NCBI RefSeq assembly: GCF_015687175.1
Contig: NZ_JADPQG010000001.1
Coordinates: forward strand, 682,001-746,000
Origin: Reinekea sp. G2M2-21
Lineage (GTDB): Bacteria; Pseudomonadota; Gammaproteobacteria; Pseudomonadales; Natronospirillaceae
DNA: 64,000 bases
Direction: 5' to 3'
The translations under genes were made by a program, and so were the position numbers. The notes under the pieces were generated by a model, which was given only the letters and a program-made list of their open reading frames with translations, did not search any database and was not told where the DNA came from. Each line of letters starts with the position of its first letter. Positions within the stretch are counted from its first letter, which is position 1. This document shows, one piece after another, positions 9,857-19,387 of this stretch.

Positions 9857-10124
9857 CTAGTGTCCCGAGTCGGAAGTTCGTAAAGTTTCAGAGCTAACGG
9901 TAAGCGCTAGTACAAGGCGCTCTTTGTAGAGAATATCGAGATCTTTTCAAGAAGAGCAACGCCGTAGTAGCGTTTACTACTAACTCCCTTCGGACGCGAC
10001 ATTAAAGCTCTATAGCGTTGTTCTGCCTCTTGTCAATGGAACAACCATTGACTACGAGACACGCCTAACTATAAAGCTTGAATGGCACGCTGAATTCATG
10101 CGAACTTCTGACTCAGGACACTAG
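9857..10124. mobile_element. MITE-like element with 20-24 bp terminal inverted repeats
   Basis: The left end, CTAG then TGTCCCGAGTCGGAAGTTCG (9857-9880), is matched on the other strand by the right end at 10101-10124 with two mismatches. CTAG occurs at both extremes and could be a 4-bp target duplication. The 268-bp interior has no open frame but holds further small hairpins: GTAGTA/TACTAC near 9972-9988 and GTCAATGG/CCATTGAC near 10038-10058. This is the structure of a non-autonomous element. No transposase with matching ends is in the window, so the parent family is unknown. Confidence 0.75.
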
Positions 10125-10621
10125 GGCAACTTTGATTAATTCAAATCACCTCAGTCCTATCAGTTCGATGGTAGAGCAAGGCGTGTGTTGCAGGGAATGG
10201 GAAGTTCTTTTCAAAACACACAACAAAGCTCATTCATCGCTCTGAAGGACCCTGAAGGCGGGCCTGAAATGCCAAATTTCTTTGTTAAGTCCTTTGCTAA
10301 GATAATGAATATTGCCTGCAGAACTTGCCTCGAATTTTGCGCATTTCTTCACCCGCTGGGGTAGATAGCAATTATTCAGAGTTACCCTAGAGCTTTTGAA
10401 AGAAGGTTTGATCAGTCGCTTTTATGGCTCTGAGACTCAGAGTGTATCAGTTTACCTCTGCGATAGAATTTTTTGCCTGTTCGCCTAATGCCAACTCTTA
10501 AAAAGCTACGAAGCTTTGTAGAGCTCTGTCCGACAACAAAGCCGGAGTACATTGAAGATTAAGAAATTCTTTGAGGGAATCCACGTTGAGCAGTCACTAA
10601 ACAAGTGTCACGGTGAAGGCG
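10125..10621. other. Gene-free stretch containing a dispersed repeat
   Basis: About 500 bases without a supportable gene, between the MITE-like element and a small membrane protein gene. It contains one copy of a degenerate repeat (10315-10386) whose other copy lies at 52880-52952. No promoter, tRNA or terminator could be supported in the rest. Confidence 0.4.
10315..10386 (+). repeat. Degenerate intergenic repeat, copy A
   Basis: About 72 bp beginning CCTGCAGAAC, with TGCCTCGA and CACCCGCTG inside. It aligns with copy B at 52880-52952 in the same orientation, without large gaps and at roughly 70-75% identity by eye. Both copies are intergenic and follow complete genes. No open frame spans it. 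Confidence 0.55.
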
Positions 10622-10885
10622 CTACGGGCGTCTGGGTATGTTTAGACCCTGTTCCGTCAAGGATATAGCCCCGATATCAAAGGATATTAATAACCACACC
10701 GCAAATAGGAGCAGCAGTGAGAGTGCAATTGCTCCAACCAGCTTCATACCAAAAATCATAGAGCGTTTTAGTTTCTCAACTGGATTCGCGGGTTGTTGAA
10801 ACATCGCCTGAATAAAGGCAAATGATTCCGTGTACTGTTCTGGTTTATTAGGTTTCTTTTCGTTCATAGTTTCTTCGGTGGTCAT
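10622..10885 (-). CDS. Small single-pass membrane protein, function unknown
   Basis: An 87-residue protein. Residues 1-45 are hydrophilic and lysine/glutamine rich, then SMIFGMKLVGAIALSLLLLF AVWLLISF (about 42-70) forms one clear membrane segment with a short tail. A second in-frame ATG seven codons in (10867) is an equally good start. I do not recognise the family. It faces away from gapA, and nothing in the neighbourhood suggests a role. The clean soluble/membrane partition makes a real gene more likely than a chance frame. Confidence 0.55.
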   Translation of the reverse strand: MTTEETMNEKKPNKPEQYTESFAFIQAMFQQPANPVEKLKRSMIFGMKLVGAIALSLLLLFAVWLLISFDIGAISLTEQGLNIPRRP

Positions 10886-11189
10886 GGTACTCGATTAAGA
10901 ATAGACGTTGTTTTGAGGGGCAAAAATTAGATCCATCGTCTCAAATTTTTCTGCCACTGCGTGTTGCTCATTCCGAACCTATGTTGTGATACGAAAACGA
11001 ATGCTGATCATGGTCGTCTTTCGCGCTTGAGTTCATTTTTCCCTAACGCCGGTCTGAACGCCACCGCTGGATTCGCATTTCCTGAGTTCCCGTCTAAACT
11101 GGTGATCGTTATTTGGTCAGAAAGTAACCGGAATGTAGTATACTTTCGAAAATTTACTTGATTTAGGGCAACAAAACCCCCTCAGGTGC

Positions 11190-11217
11190 TTGACCTTTGC
11201 CTCGAATTTTGTAATTT
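11190..11217 (+). promoter_or_regulatory. Likely sigma-70 promoter of gapA
   Basis: TTGACC (11190-11195) and TAATTT (11212-11217) are separated by 16 bp and lie about 55 bases ahead of the gapA start. Both hexamers are close to consensus. The 300 bases further upstream, back to 10886, show nothing else I can support. Confidence 0.55.
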
Positions 11218-11231
11218 TACTACCAAATTAA

Positions 11232-12266
<1,035 letters not shown>

Positions 12267-12287
12267 GTTCAAACGTGATGTAGATAA

Positions 12288-12314
12288 GACCGCGCAAATA
12301 GCGCGGTTTTTTTT
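12288..12314 (+). terminator. Intrinsic terminator of gapA
   Basis: ACCGCGC pairs with GCGCGGT across the loop AAATA, followed by eight Ts. It begins 22 bases after the gapA stop codon. Confidence 0.9.
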
Positions 12315-12732
12315 CGCCTAAAGATATCCTGATTCGGTATTTCATATTTTGGCGCTGACTGGAACGTATTGTCCCCGTGCCAACAATTTCAACCTTCTTT
12401 CGACCCATCAGCGTTTTTCATGAGACTCAACGCGTGAACTAAGATCGTTTAGGACTGATGAGCATTTTGTTGCAAACCCTTGTTGTTTGACCATACTGAT
12501 CAGAGCCAGGCTTTTATTGCTGTCGAGACTGGCTTTTAAACCCACTAATTCTATAATCAGAATACCCCTGTCAAAATTGTGACTATTCGGTTTATGATTG
12601 GGTTCTGGTCGCTGAGTTTTCAGCGAGTTTCCATAAATCCCAGTTTAAATTGGTTTATCGATGTCATCCTGTTGCTGCACGTCTCAGCACAATGGATTAG
12701 TCGTGAGCTGGTGAGCGAGAAGGTAGTATTGC
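12315..12732. other. Gene-free region before the GGDEF gene
   Basis: About 420 bases with no supportable gene. A loose hairpin, AGCCAG with CTGGCT followed by TTTTAA (about 12505-12540, long loop), could end a short transcript. An open frame starting at 12579 overlaps the GGDEF gene start and is not supported. The downstream gene has GAAGG about ten bases before its ATG. Confidence 0.35.
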
Positions 12733-14595
12733 ATGAATCGGCAATGTGTTCGTTCAACTTGGCTATGGCTCTTACTGAGCATATTGCTGCTGGGTAGTGC
12801 CTTGGGTGAAACAGAAGGTAATGTGAGTAACAGCCCGTTATTTGCTGAGTTGCTTGCTCAGGATCTGTTGCCAAAAAATAAGCTGATCGAGGTATTTGGG
12901 GCACTTGAGGTTATGCCGCTCGACCAGTTTAATGAGGAAATGTCTCAATTCAGCACTATGGTTCGGCAGCAAAAAAGGCATGAACTTACTCTTCAGTTTG
13001 CGAATCAGCTGGCCACGGCCGACTTTTCTGACTGGCAGCAGGAAAAACTGAATTATCTATATATGATTCTGAGCTACGATCTGATGTTTTTCGCAGAATT
13101 TCAGGTTGCATTTGACCTGTTGAGTTCGCATTTGGACAGAGTGCAGGCTTGGTCCGCAAATGAAACGTTCGGTCTTACTTCAAAAGCCAATCTACTGCAT
13201 ATTTACGGTCAGTTACTGGTCCGAAAGCAGCGGGTCTCAGAGGCACTACCTTTCTTCTATAGCGCAGAAACCATTTTTAAAAGACTTGATAAGCATCATC
13301 CGTCTATATTTACGATTCAGGTCATTGTTGGTGAGGCATTTCTCGAAGCAGAGCATTACCAAAGTGCCCTTGAATATTTACAAAAAGCCATTGCCATTTT
13401 TCCGGAGCAGCGCCTTGATGCACGCAGTTACGTCGCCGGATTATTGGCCAAGACGTACTTAAAATTAGATCGGTTCCAAGATGCCCATCGGGCAATACAC
13501 GAGTATTTGGACAACCCGGTCGACCCCCGCGAAGACTATTTCCTGTTTTTTTCGTTGATTCATTTACAGGTTCTGCAGGCAATACAGGAATATGAAGAAT
13601 ACTCTGTATTGGCGAATGAAACTTACCAACTCGCGCAAAAAATTGGTAATGAGGACTATCTGAATGAAGCCAGGTTGCACCTAGGTTTTGAACAATTGAG
13701 GACGGGGAAATTGGACGCTGCGATTAATCTGTTAAACCAGGCTATCAATGGATCCTCTGATATTCGTAATCATGTGCTTCTCGATGGATACCTTTGGTTG
13801 GTTGATGCTTACAAGCGAACAGGGCTAATTCAGGAAGCGTTACAGAGTTATGAGGAGTATGTGACTTTGTATAAACAGCAGCAGAAGAGGTTGAATCAAC
13901 GCGCTATTGCCGAAATATCCGCTCAATATGATGTCGAAAAAGCGAAGGTACAAGCCCAGACCGCTCAGCTGCAATTGTCTCTCCAACAGGAACAGGAAAA
14001 GCGCACTAAATTGGTGTTGTTCTTTTTGTTGTCATTGGTTTTATTGTTGATCACGACAACCTGGCTGATCAGTCTGGCTTTGTTGAACTTGCGTCGAAAA
14101 AATTCTGTATTGGATGAGATTTCCACAAAGGATCCTCTGACAAAAATTGGAAACCGCCTCGCGTTGTCGCGAGATACTCAAGATAACGTTCCTGCGTGTG
14201 TGGTACTGGCGGATATCGACTATCTGAAGTTTTATAACGATAAATTCGGTCATGATGCGGGTGATAAACTGATACAGACATTCGTACAGCAGTTGCAGCT
14301 GAAGCTGGAAGAGTATTCCGCTCAACTGTATCGAATTGGTGGCGATGAATTTGTGATTACATCCGATACTGATATAAGACAAAGTTTAGCGGCAATATTC
14401 GAAGATATTGAGCAAGAACTGAAGAAAACGGGCTTCAGCATGGCGGGCGTCAGTTACGGTGCCGCTTGCATTGCGGAGGCCCATTACTTTAGTAAACAGT
14501 TGTCCCTGGCCGACTTACGTATGTATGAAGCCAAAGCCAGGAAGAAACAACGAGACAATCACGCGGATCTTTCAACCGACAATCCCCATTCTTGA
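12733..14595 (+). CDS. TPR-repeat sensor with GGDEF (diguanylate cyclase) domain
   Basis: A 620-residue membrane protein. Residues 1-26 are a signal peptide. A periplasmic region (about 30-390) is built of tetratricopeptide-type helical pairs, e.g. QSALEYLQKAIAIFPEQ and GLIQEALQSYEEYVTLY. A coiled coil (about 395-430) leads to a membrane segment (LVLFFLLSLVLLLITTTWLI). The cytoplasmic C-terminal GGDEF domain follows: DPLTKIGNRLAL, ADIDYLKFYNDKFGHDAGD and the active-site RIGGDEF near residue 536. The signature is intact, so c-di-GMP synthesis is expected; no RxxD inhibitory site is obvious. The periplasmic ligand is unknown. It is convergent with moeA, only 23 bases apart. Confidence 0.88.
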   Translation: MNRQCVRSTWLWLLLSILLLGSALGETEGNVSNSPLFAELLAQDLLPKNKLIEVFGALEVMPLDQFNEEMSQFSTMVRQQKRHELTLQFANQLATADFSDWQQEKLNYLYMILSYDLMFFAEFQVAFDLLSSHLDRVQAWSANETFGLTSKANLLHIYGQLLVRKQRVSEALPFFYSAETIFKRLDKHHPSIFTIQVIVGEAFLEAEHYQSALEYLQKAIAIFPEQRLDARSYVAGLLAKTYLKLDRFQDAHRAIHEYLDNPVDPREDYFLFFSLIHLQVLQAIQEYEEYSVLANETYQLAQKIGNEDYLNEARLHLGFEQLRTGKLDAAINLLNQAINGSSDIRNHVLLDGYLWLVDAYKRTGLIQEALQSYEEYVTLYKQQQKRLNQRAIAEISAQYDVEKAKVQAQTAQLQLSLQQEQEKRTKLVLFFLLSLVLLLITTTWLISLALLNLRRKNSVLDEISTKDPLTKIGNRLALSRDTQDNVPACVVLADIDYLKFYNDKFGHDAGDKLIQTFVQQLQLKLEEYSAQLYRIGGDEFVITSDTDIRQSLAAIFEDIEQELKKTGFSMAGVSYGAACIAEAHYFSKQLSLADLRMYEAKARKKQRDNHADLSTDNPHS

Positions 14596-14618
14596 ACCTT
14601 GGGGCGTCCATATACGTC

Positions 14619-15848
14619 CTAGATGAGCTGGTCGAAGAGCCAGATTGTGACTGTTTCACCCATCGCAACATCTCCTCTATCTTCTTCCAGTGCGATATAA
14701 CAGTTGGCGTCGGCTAGGCTTGTTAAAATGTGTGATCCTTGAGCTGTTTTGGTTAATGCGACTTCCGCCGCCTTGCCATTCCATTGCCATTTGCCACGTT
14801 GAAAATCCATCCGTCCGGGTGACTTCTGAATGGCGGTTGAGCTGACAGCCTGCAATGCCGGCATGCGTCGACAGCCGAGATGTTGATGCTGACGAATGGC
14901 TTGACTGCCCAGTATATGGAACGTAACCATTGCGCTGACCGGGTTGCCCGGAAGGCCGATAAAGTAGCTGTTTGGCAATTCACCGAATGCGAAGGGTTTG
15001 CCAGGTTTAATGGCCAGTTTCCAGAAATTTATCTGACCTATTTCTTCCAGTATGTCTTTGGTGTAATCCGCTTCTCCTACTGAGACACCCCCGGAAGTGA
15101 TGACGAAGTCGCATTCCTGATCAGCTTTAAGAAACGCCTGCCTGAACAGGTCTGGATCGTCTTCAATAACGCCGTAGTCTATTAACTCAACATTTAAGTT
15201 GTTGAGCATTACGGTCAGCGCGGGACCGTTTGAATTATAGATGTCGCCGAAAGCCAGTGCTTCGCCAGGAGTTTTCAATTCATCACCGGTCGATAATAGC
15301 GCAACACGGGTTTTCTTATAGACCGTTACCGCTTCGCAGCCAACACTGGCCAGAAGCGCAAGATGAGCCGCTTTGAGTTCGCATCCTGCGTTGAGAATCA
15401 AATGACCGGGCGGAATATCTTCGCCCTGTTTACGAATATTGTTGCCGACGTTGGCCAGCTTTTTAAAAGTGACTTCTGAATCCGTCGCCACCGTGTTTTC
15501 CTGCATGATGACGCAATCTGCTCCCGGTGGTATGGCGGCACCGGTCATGATTCGAATCGCGTGCCCAGGTTTTATCTGTTCCGTATAGGGTTTGCCAGCA
15601 AATGATTTGCCCTGAATTGGGTAAGCGATGTCGCATTCGACCCCGTTTCGTTGAATGGCATAACCATCCATTGCTGAGTTATCAAATCCGGGAACAGGTG
15701 CTTGGGCAAAAACATCCTCTGCCAGAACCCGATGCGCGCATTCCTGCAGAGACACTTTTTCGGTTTCCAGAGTCGGAGTAACAGCTGCCAGTAACATTTG
15801 TAAGCCGGTTTCTAATGGCATTAGGCCGGGTTGATCACAACAACTCAT
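14619..15848 (-). CDS. moeA: Molybdopterin molybdenumtransferase
   Basis: A 409-residue cytoplasmic enzyme inserting molybdate into adenylylated molybdopterin to finish the Mo cofactor. Recognisable segments are DNSAMDGYA near the N-terminus, the MPT-binding FVITSGGVSVGEADY, and GLPGNPVSAMVTF in the third domain. Length matches MoeA (about 405-411). It lies 8 bases after narL on the same strand, so it is probably cotranscribed with narXL. This supplies cofactor for NapA, encoded divergently. Such linkage to a nitrate regulator is less common than moeA-moeB pairing. Confidence 0.93.
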   Translation of the reverse strand: MSCCDQPGLMPLETGLQMLLAAVTPTLETEKVSLQECAHRVLAEDVFAQAPVPGFDNSAMDGYAIQRNGVECDIAYPIQGKSFAGKPYTEQIKPGHAIRIMTGAAIPPGADCVIMQENTVATDSEVTFKKLANVGNNIRKQGEDIPPGHLILNAGCELKAAHLALLASVGCEAVTVYKKTRVALLSTGDELKTPGEALAFGDIYNSNGPALTVMLNNLNVELIDYGVIEDDPDLFRQAFLKADQECDFVITSGGVSVGEADYTKDILEEIGQINFWKLAIKPGKPFAFGELPNSYFIGLPGNPVSAMVTFHILGSQAIRQHQHLGCRRMPALQAVSSTAIQKSPGRMDFQRGKWQWNGKAAEVALTKTAQGSHILTSLADANCYIALEEDRGDVAMGETVTIWLFDQLI

Positions 15849-15856
15849 AATAATTC

Positions 15857-16498
15857 CTATAATTCTTTTGCGTGTTCATGAGCGAAAATGGCCGCTTCGA
15901 CCCGAGAGCGAAGCCCGAGTTTCGCCAAGACCCGTTTCACATGAACTTTCACCGTACCTTCGGCAATGGTCAGCTGATTGCCAATAGCCTTGTTGCTGAG
16001 CCCTCCGGCAATCAGCCGCAACACTTCTTTTTCTCTGTCTGTTAAGTATTGCACTGCGGGATGTAGATTTTCCGGCAACCGTTTTGCCAAAGCGCTACGG
16101 ACAACATCCTGAATTCCCGGACTGATAACCTGTTCATGGTTCATGCAGCGTTTTAACGAGGCCAGAAATTCTTCGGGATCAATATCTTTCAACAGGTAAC
16201 CATCAGCACCATTGTGAATAGCTCTGTGAATATCGGCTTGGTCGTCGGATACGGTAAAAACGATGATCCGCGAATCGACCCCGGCATCCCTTAGTTGATT
16301 CAGTGTTTGCAGTCCGTCCTGTCCAGGCATGTTCAAATCCAGCAATATCAGGTCTGGTTCATGTTGCAGAACTACTTCCAGTGCTTTTCTGGAATCACCC
16401 ACTTCAGCCACCAGATGAAACTCATCTTCTAATTCCAGTAGCTGCGAGAGCCCCTTACGCAGCATTGGGTGATCGTCAATGATTATAATATCGGTCAT
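15857..16498 (-). CDS. narL: Nitrate/nitrite response regulator NarL
   Basis: A 213-residue response regulator. The receiver domain (1-120) has the acidic pair at 8-9, the phosphoacceptor Asp54 in LILLDLNMPG and a conserved lysine in YLLKDIDPEEF. A LuxR-type helix-turn-helix follows (about 150-210): LTDREKEVLRLIAGGLSNKA and TVKVHVKRVLAKLGL. Its ATG overlaps the stop of narX by four bases. It faces away from the nap operon, which it probably controls through the heptamer pair at 18258-18273. NarP is the alternative name; pairing with a NarX-type kinase favours NarL. Confidence 0.9.
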   Translation of the reverse strand: MTDIIIIDDHPMLRKGLSQLLELEDEFHLVAEVGDSRKALEVVLQHEPDLILLDLNMPGQDGLQTLNQLRDAGVDSRIIVFTVSDDQADIHRAIHNGADGYLLKDIDPEEFLASLKRCMNHEQVISPGIQDVVRSALAKRLPENLHPAVQYLTDREKEVLRLIAGGLSNKAIGNQLTIAEGTVKVHVKRVLAKLGLRSRVEAAIFAHEHAKEL

Positions 16499-18186
16499 GG
16501 ATTGGCTTCTTCTTTTATATAGTCTGGTTTAAAGGACAGGGTAACGCCAGCACCACCATAGCTCAGACGTTGATACTGAATCTTGCCTGAGATTCGTTCA
16601 GCGCGTTCGCGCATGATGTTCAAGCCATAGTGCATGGGCTTTTCCAGTTCAACATCGAAACCGATGCCGTCATCGTTGATTTTAATTTCCAGATCACCAT
16701 CGTCCCTTACTTTTAGCGAAACTACCGCGTTTTCGGCTTGCGCGTGCTTGATGACGTTGGTTAACGCTTCGCGAATCACGTGGATACAATGGATCTCCTG
16801 GCTGGGAGCAAGATCTTGTGGCCATTGTTCATCGATATACAGGTGTACTTTGGTTTGTTGTGATATTCGGTTGATCTCATCTGCGGCGGACTTAACAGAG
16901 GGTATCAGTCCGGGTTCATCCGAATGAGCACGGAAGGTGACCAGCAGTTCGCGCAGTTTTCGGTAGCTTGAGTTCAAGCCTTCGCGCAGTTCATGGACAA
17001 TCGCGTCCAAGGTCGCGTCGTCGGCGTTACGCTCGCGCAACTTGATCCAGCGAACGATTTGAATTTTAAGATAACTCAATTGTTGTGCCAGAGAATCGTG
17101 CAGCTCACGAGCAATAGAGGAGCGTTCATTTAACAGTGCGATCCGATTCTCTTTGGCCTGACTGCCTAGCCGGTTATTGGCGTTGTCGAACATTTCGCCC
17201 ACGGTATTTAAAATGCGGACCTGCCAATCAGGGAGGCTGCTTGCAAAGCGGCATACTAAGTGAGTACGGTCTGATGTGCACTTCACCACATACTGATGTT
17301 CGTCTGAGAAAGTATCCTTGGTTGTCCAATAGATCTCACAGGGCTGACACAGTGCGCTCAGGTCCTTGGTTGTTCTTTGTTTCAATTGGGTGATATCAGG
17401 ACGTTCGATGCTGAGCGCCTGGCTTAAGCTGAACAGAAATTCCAGAATCTGATTGTTGCGATACAGTTCCTGAGTCTGCACGTGAATTGTGTTTTCAAGT
17501 GAGTTGTGTACATCAGCTATTTCATCCGCCATCTTATTGAACGTTGTGGTCAACTCGCCGAATTCATCATTTCGGTCATAACTGGCACGGGCACTGCGAT
17601 CGCCCTGACTGATATTGATCACGGTCCGCATCAAGGCCTGCAATGGTGAAACCACTCGGAAGAAAATGATCAGCGTGAATAAGCTGGCTGCGAATAGAGT
17701 AAAGCCATTAATGACAACCTGTTGCTGGCGCAGTCGCTTAACTTTGCCTTCGGACCATTTCTCCAAGCTTGCTACCAGTCTGTCAATATCTGCGACAAAG
17801 GCGGCAACTTCACTCAGATAGGTGTCAGGTTGATGCAGGGCAGTGTGTTTCATGGTCAGAAAGTGAGACTCAATACGACTGAATAGCTGGTTTAGCTCGG
17901 GTTCTGTGCTGGGTATGTGTCCTTTCAGCTGCGGTGATGTCAGTCTTTGTTCAAATTCTGCCAGCAAAGCTTGACGTTCTGTGGCAGGGGCGTTTTGCGC
18001 TATGGCAAACGCAATTCGATAAGACTGCATCCGCAAAGAGCCTGAAACGTTGACGGCTCCAGCATCACCAGACAATACCGTGGTCATCCAGATCGAATAG
18101 AGACTGGCAAGAATAGACAGCGAGGCGACGAGAATCAGGCCTAAAGTCAGCGATATGGCAATCGGATAACGAGTAAATTTCAACAT
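16495..18186 (-). CDS. narX: Nitrate/nitrite sensor histidine kinase NarX
   Basis: A 563-residue inner-membrane kinase. The first membrane helix is at about 10-32. The periplasmic nitrate-binding P-box reads DAGAVNVSGSLRMQSYRI (41-58) and is nearly canonical. A second helix (about 163-182) is followed by a HAMP domain (RSARASYDRNDEFGELTTTF). The HisKA_3 phosphoacceptor lies in SSIARELHDSLAQQLSYLK and the ATPase lobe contains HVIREALTNVIKHAQA and NDDGIGFD. It is the first gene of narX-narL-moeA and diverges from napE with a 164-bp shared control region. Confidence 0.93.
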   Translation of the reverse strand: MLKFTRYPIAISLTLGLILVASLSILASLYSIWMTTVLSGDAGAVNVSGSLRMQSYRIAFAIAQNAPATERQALLAEFEQRLTSPQLKGHIPSTEPELNQLFSRIESHFLTMKHTALHQPDTYLSEVAAFVADIDRLVASLEKWSEGKVKRLRQQQVVINGFTLFAASLFTLIIFFRVVSPLQALMRTVINISQGDRSARASYDRNDEFGELTTTFNKMADEIADVHNSLENTIHVQTQELYRNNQILEFLFSLSQALSIERPDITQLKQRTTKDLSALCQPCEIYWTTKDTFSDEHQYVVKCTSDRTHLVCRFASSLPDWQVRILNTVGEMFDNANNRLGSQAKENRIALLNERSSIARELHDSLAQQLSYLKIQIVRWIKLRERNADDATLDAIVHELREGLNSSYRKLRELLVTFRAHSDEPGLIPSVKSAADEINRISQQTKVHLYIDEQWPQDLAPSQEIHCIHVIREALTNVIKHAQAENAVVSLKVRDDGDLEIKINDDGIGFDVELEKPMHYGLNIMRERAERISGKIQYQRLSYGGAGVTLSFKPDYIKEEANP

Positions 18187-18237
18187 GTCCTCAGTTTACC
18201 CAAAAATACAGCTTCATGAAGCGGATTCTCCTAACGG

Positions 18238-18251
18238 TTGACGTCAGACAA
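18238..18251. promoter_or_regulatory. Weak FNR-like site in the nap/nar intergenic region
   Basis: TTGACGTCAGACAA keeps seven of ten conserved bases of the FNR consensus TTGAT-N4-ATCAA. Oxygen control of nap by FNR is established in enterobacteria, and the site lies directly beside the NarL-like heptamers. TTGACG within it could alternatively be a -35 hexamer. Confidence 0.3.
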
Positions 18252-18257
18252 TGGAGG

Positions 18258-18273
18258 TACCCCCTACTAGGTA
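18258..18273. promoter_or_regulatory. NarL-type 7-2-7 heptamer pair
   Basis: TACCCCC, two bases, then CTAGGTA (reverse complement TACCTAG) form an inverted pair. Each half matches six of seven positions of the NarL/NarP heptamer TACYYMT. A third single heptamer, TACCCCA, lies at 18288-18294. The site sits between narX and napE, which fits local control by the neighbouring NarXL. Confidence 0.55.
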
Positions 18274-18350
18274 CGCAGAAAAGCTGGTACCCCACTAAGA
18301 TGAAGACCGTAAGAATAATGTCAACAATGTATTGAATTAGTGAGGTCTTC

Positions 18351-18503
18351 ATGTCATCTGAAACCCGTGCCAAGAATAGCGAACTTAAGGCTTTTCTGTT
18401 TATAGCCGTTTTTCTGTTTCCCCTGTTATCCGTAGCTTTGGTGGGTGGATACGGCTTTATCATCTGGATGTCGCAATTATTGTTTGGCACTGGTACTTAC
18501 TAA
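18351..18503 (+). CDS. napE: Periplasmic nitrate reductase accessory protein NapE
   Basis: A 50-residue protein reading MSSETRAKNSELKAFLFIAV then one long hydrophobic helix ending GTGTY. A charged N-terminus plus a single membrane span (about 14-45) is the NapE pattern, and NapE is the usual first gene of nap operons of this order. GAGG lies 6-9 bases before the ATG. Its stop is three bases ahead of the napF start. Its function is poorly defined; it may associate with the NapABC complex in the membrane. The segment ATGAAGACC at 18300-18308 could pair with the ribosome site and start codon. Confidence 0.85.
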   Translation: MSSETRAKNSELKAFLFIAVFLFPLLSVALVGGYGFIIWMSQLLFGTGTY

Positions 18504-18506
18504 TTT

Positions 18507-19034
18507 ATGGCTGAGCAGTCAGTAACGTCCCGTCGGGAGTTATTCAGAGGGTTTGCCCGCCGGGTGCAGGGTAAAAACGCTGAATTACAAGTCATCCGGC
18601 CACCAGGGGCATTGGAGGAGTCTTTGTTTATCGAGACGTGCGAACGTTGCGATAAATGTATTCGCGCCTGTACGCCCGAGATTATTAGGCCAGGTGATGG
18701 CGGCTTTCCTCAGCTGGACTTTGCCAAAGCCGGTTGCACGGGTTGTTCGGACTGCATCACGGCCTGTCCGTCTGGCGCGCTAGCCCAGCCGATACAGTGG
18801 CCATTGGGGCAGCTCGCGTTTACCGACCGGTGCCTGGCTCAACAGAGCATTACCTGCCAATCCTGTAAGGATGCCTGTGACTTGCAGGCAATTTCATTTC
18901 CGGTAACAACCAAAACGCCAACCCCCGTGCTGGCTTCGAACCTGTGTTCCGGATGTGGTGAATGTGTATCAGTATGCCCGGTGAACGCTATATCTATAAC
19001 CCCTGTGACTCAACAAGAGCGAGTAATTGCCTAA
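18507..19034 (+). CDS. napF: Ferredoxin-type protein NapF
   Basis: A 175-residue cytoplasmic iron-sulfur protein helping NapA maturation before export. Four cysteine clusters are visible, suitable for [4Fe-4S] centres: CERCDKCIRAC, CTGCSDCITACPSGA, CQSCKDAC and CSGCGECVSVCPVNA. The N-terminus has the RRELFRGFARR segment common to NapF. It overlaps napD by one base (TAATG). Gene order napE-F-D-A-B-C matches the pattern of many non-enteric gammaproteobacteria. Confidence 0.93.
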   Translation: MAEQSVTSRRELFRGFARRVQGKNAELQVIRPPGALEESLFIETCERCDKCIRACTPEIIRPGDGGFPQLDFAKAGCTGCSDCITACPSGALAQPIQWPLGQLAFTDRCLAQQSITCQSCKDACDLQAISFPVTTKTPTPVLASNLCSGCGECVSVCPVNAISITPVTQQERVIA

Positions 19035-19387
19035 TGAAAAATGCAGTTTCCATTACCCCTTGGAACGATGAAGAGCACATTGTCAGTGTGGTCGTTCATA
19101 TTCGACCGGAATACAGCGCTGCGGCCGAACAGGTCATGGACCGTCTGACTGGCGTCGAGCGCATCACGAATGATCCTGCAGGAAAGTATGTGGTCGTGAT
19201 CAGCGCGCCCACGGCTCGCCAGGTGATGGAACAGATTGAAAGAATTCAGGACATCGACGGCGTACTGAGCGCAGCGATGATTGCCCATCACACCGAATCC
19301 AGTGAATCGCTGGATGAATCGATTGAACTATCCGATGTTTTGCTTGAGCAAAATATTGAAAATAAAAACACCAGGAGACTCCAATGA
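19034..19387 (+). CDS. napD: Chaperone NapD
   Basis: A 117-residue cytoplasmic chaperone that binds the NapA Tat signal peptide. The chosen start is the ATG at 19034, overlapping the napF stop; the frame is open further upstream but that part lies inside napF. The core [20 protein letters not shown] and the [15 protein letters not shown] segment fit the NapD ferredoxin-like fold. The acidic C-terminal tail ([13 protein letters not shown]) is longer than in E. coli NapD. It overlaps napA by four bases (ATGA), so the two are translationally coupled. Confidence 0.92.
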   Translation: MKNAVSITPWNDEEHIVSVVVHIRPEYSAAAEQVMDRLTGVERITNDPAGKYVVVISAPTARQVMEQIERIQDIDGVLSAAMIAHHTESSESLDESIELSDVLLEQNIENKNTRRLQ

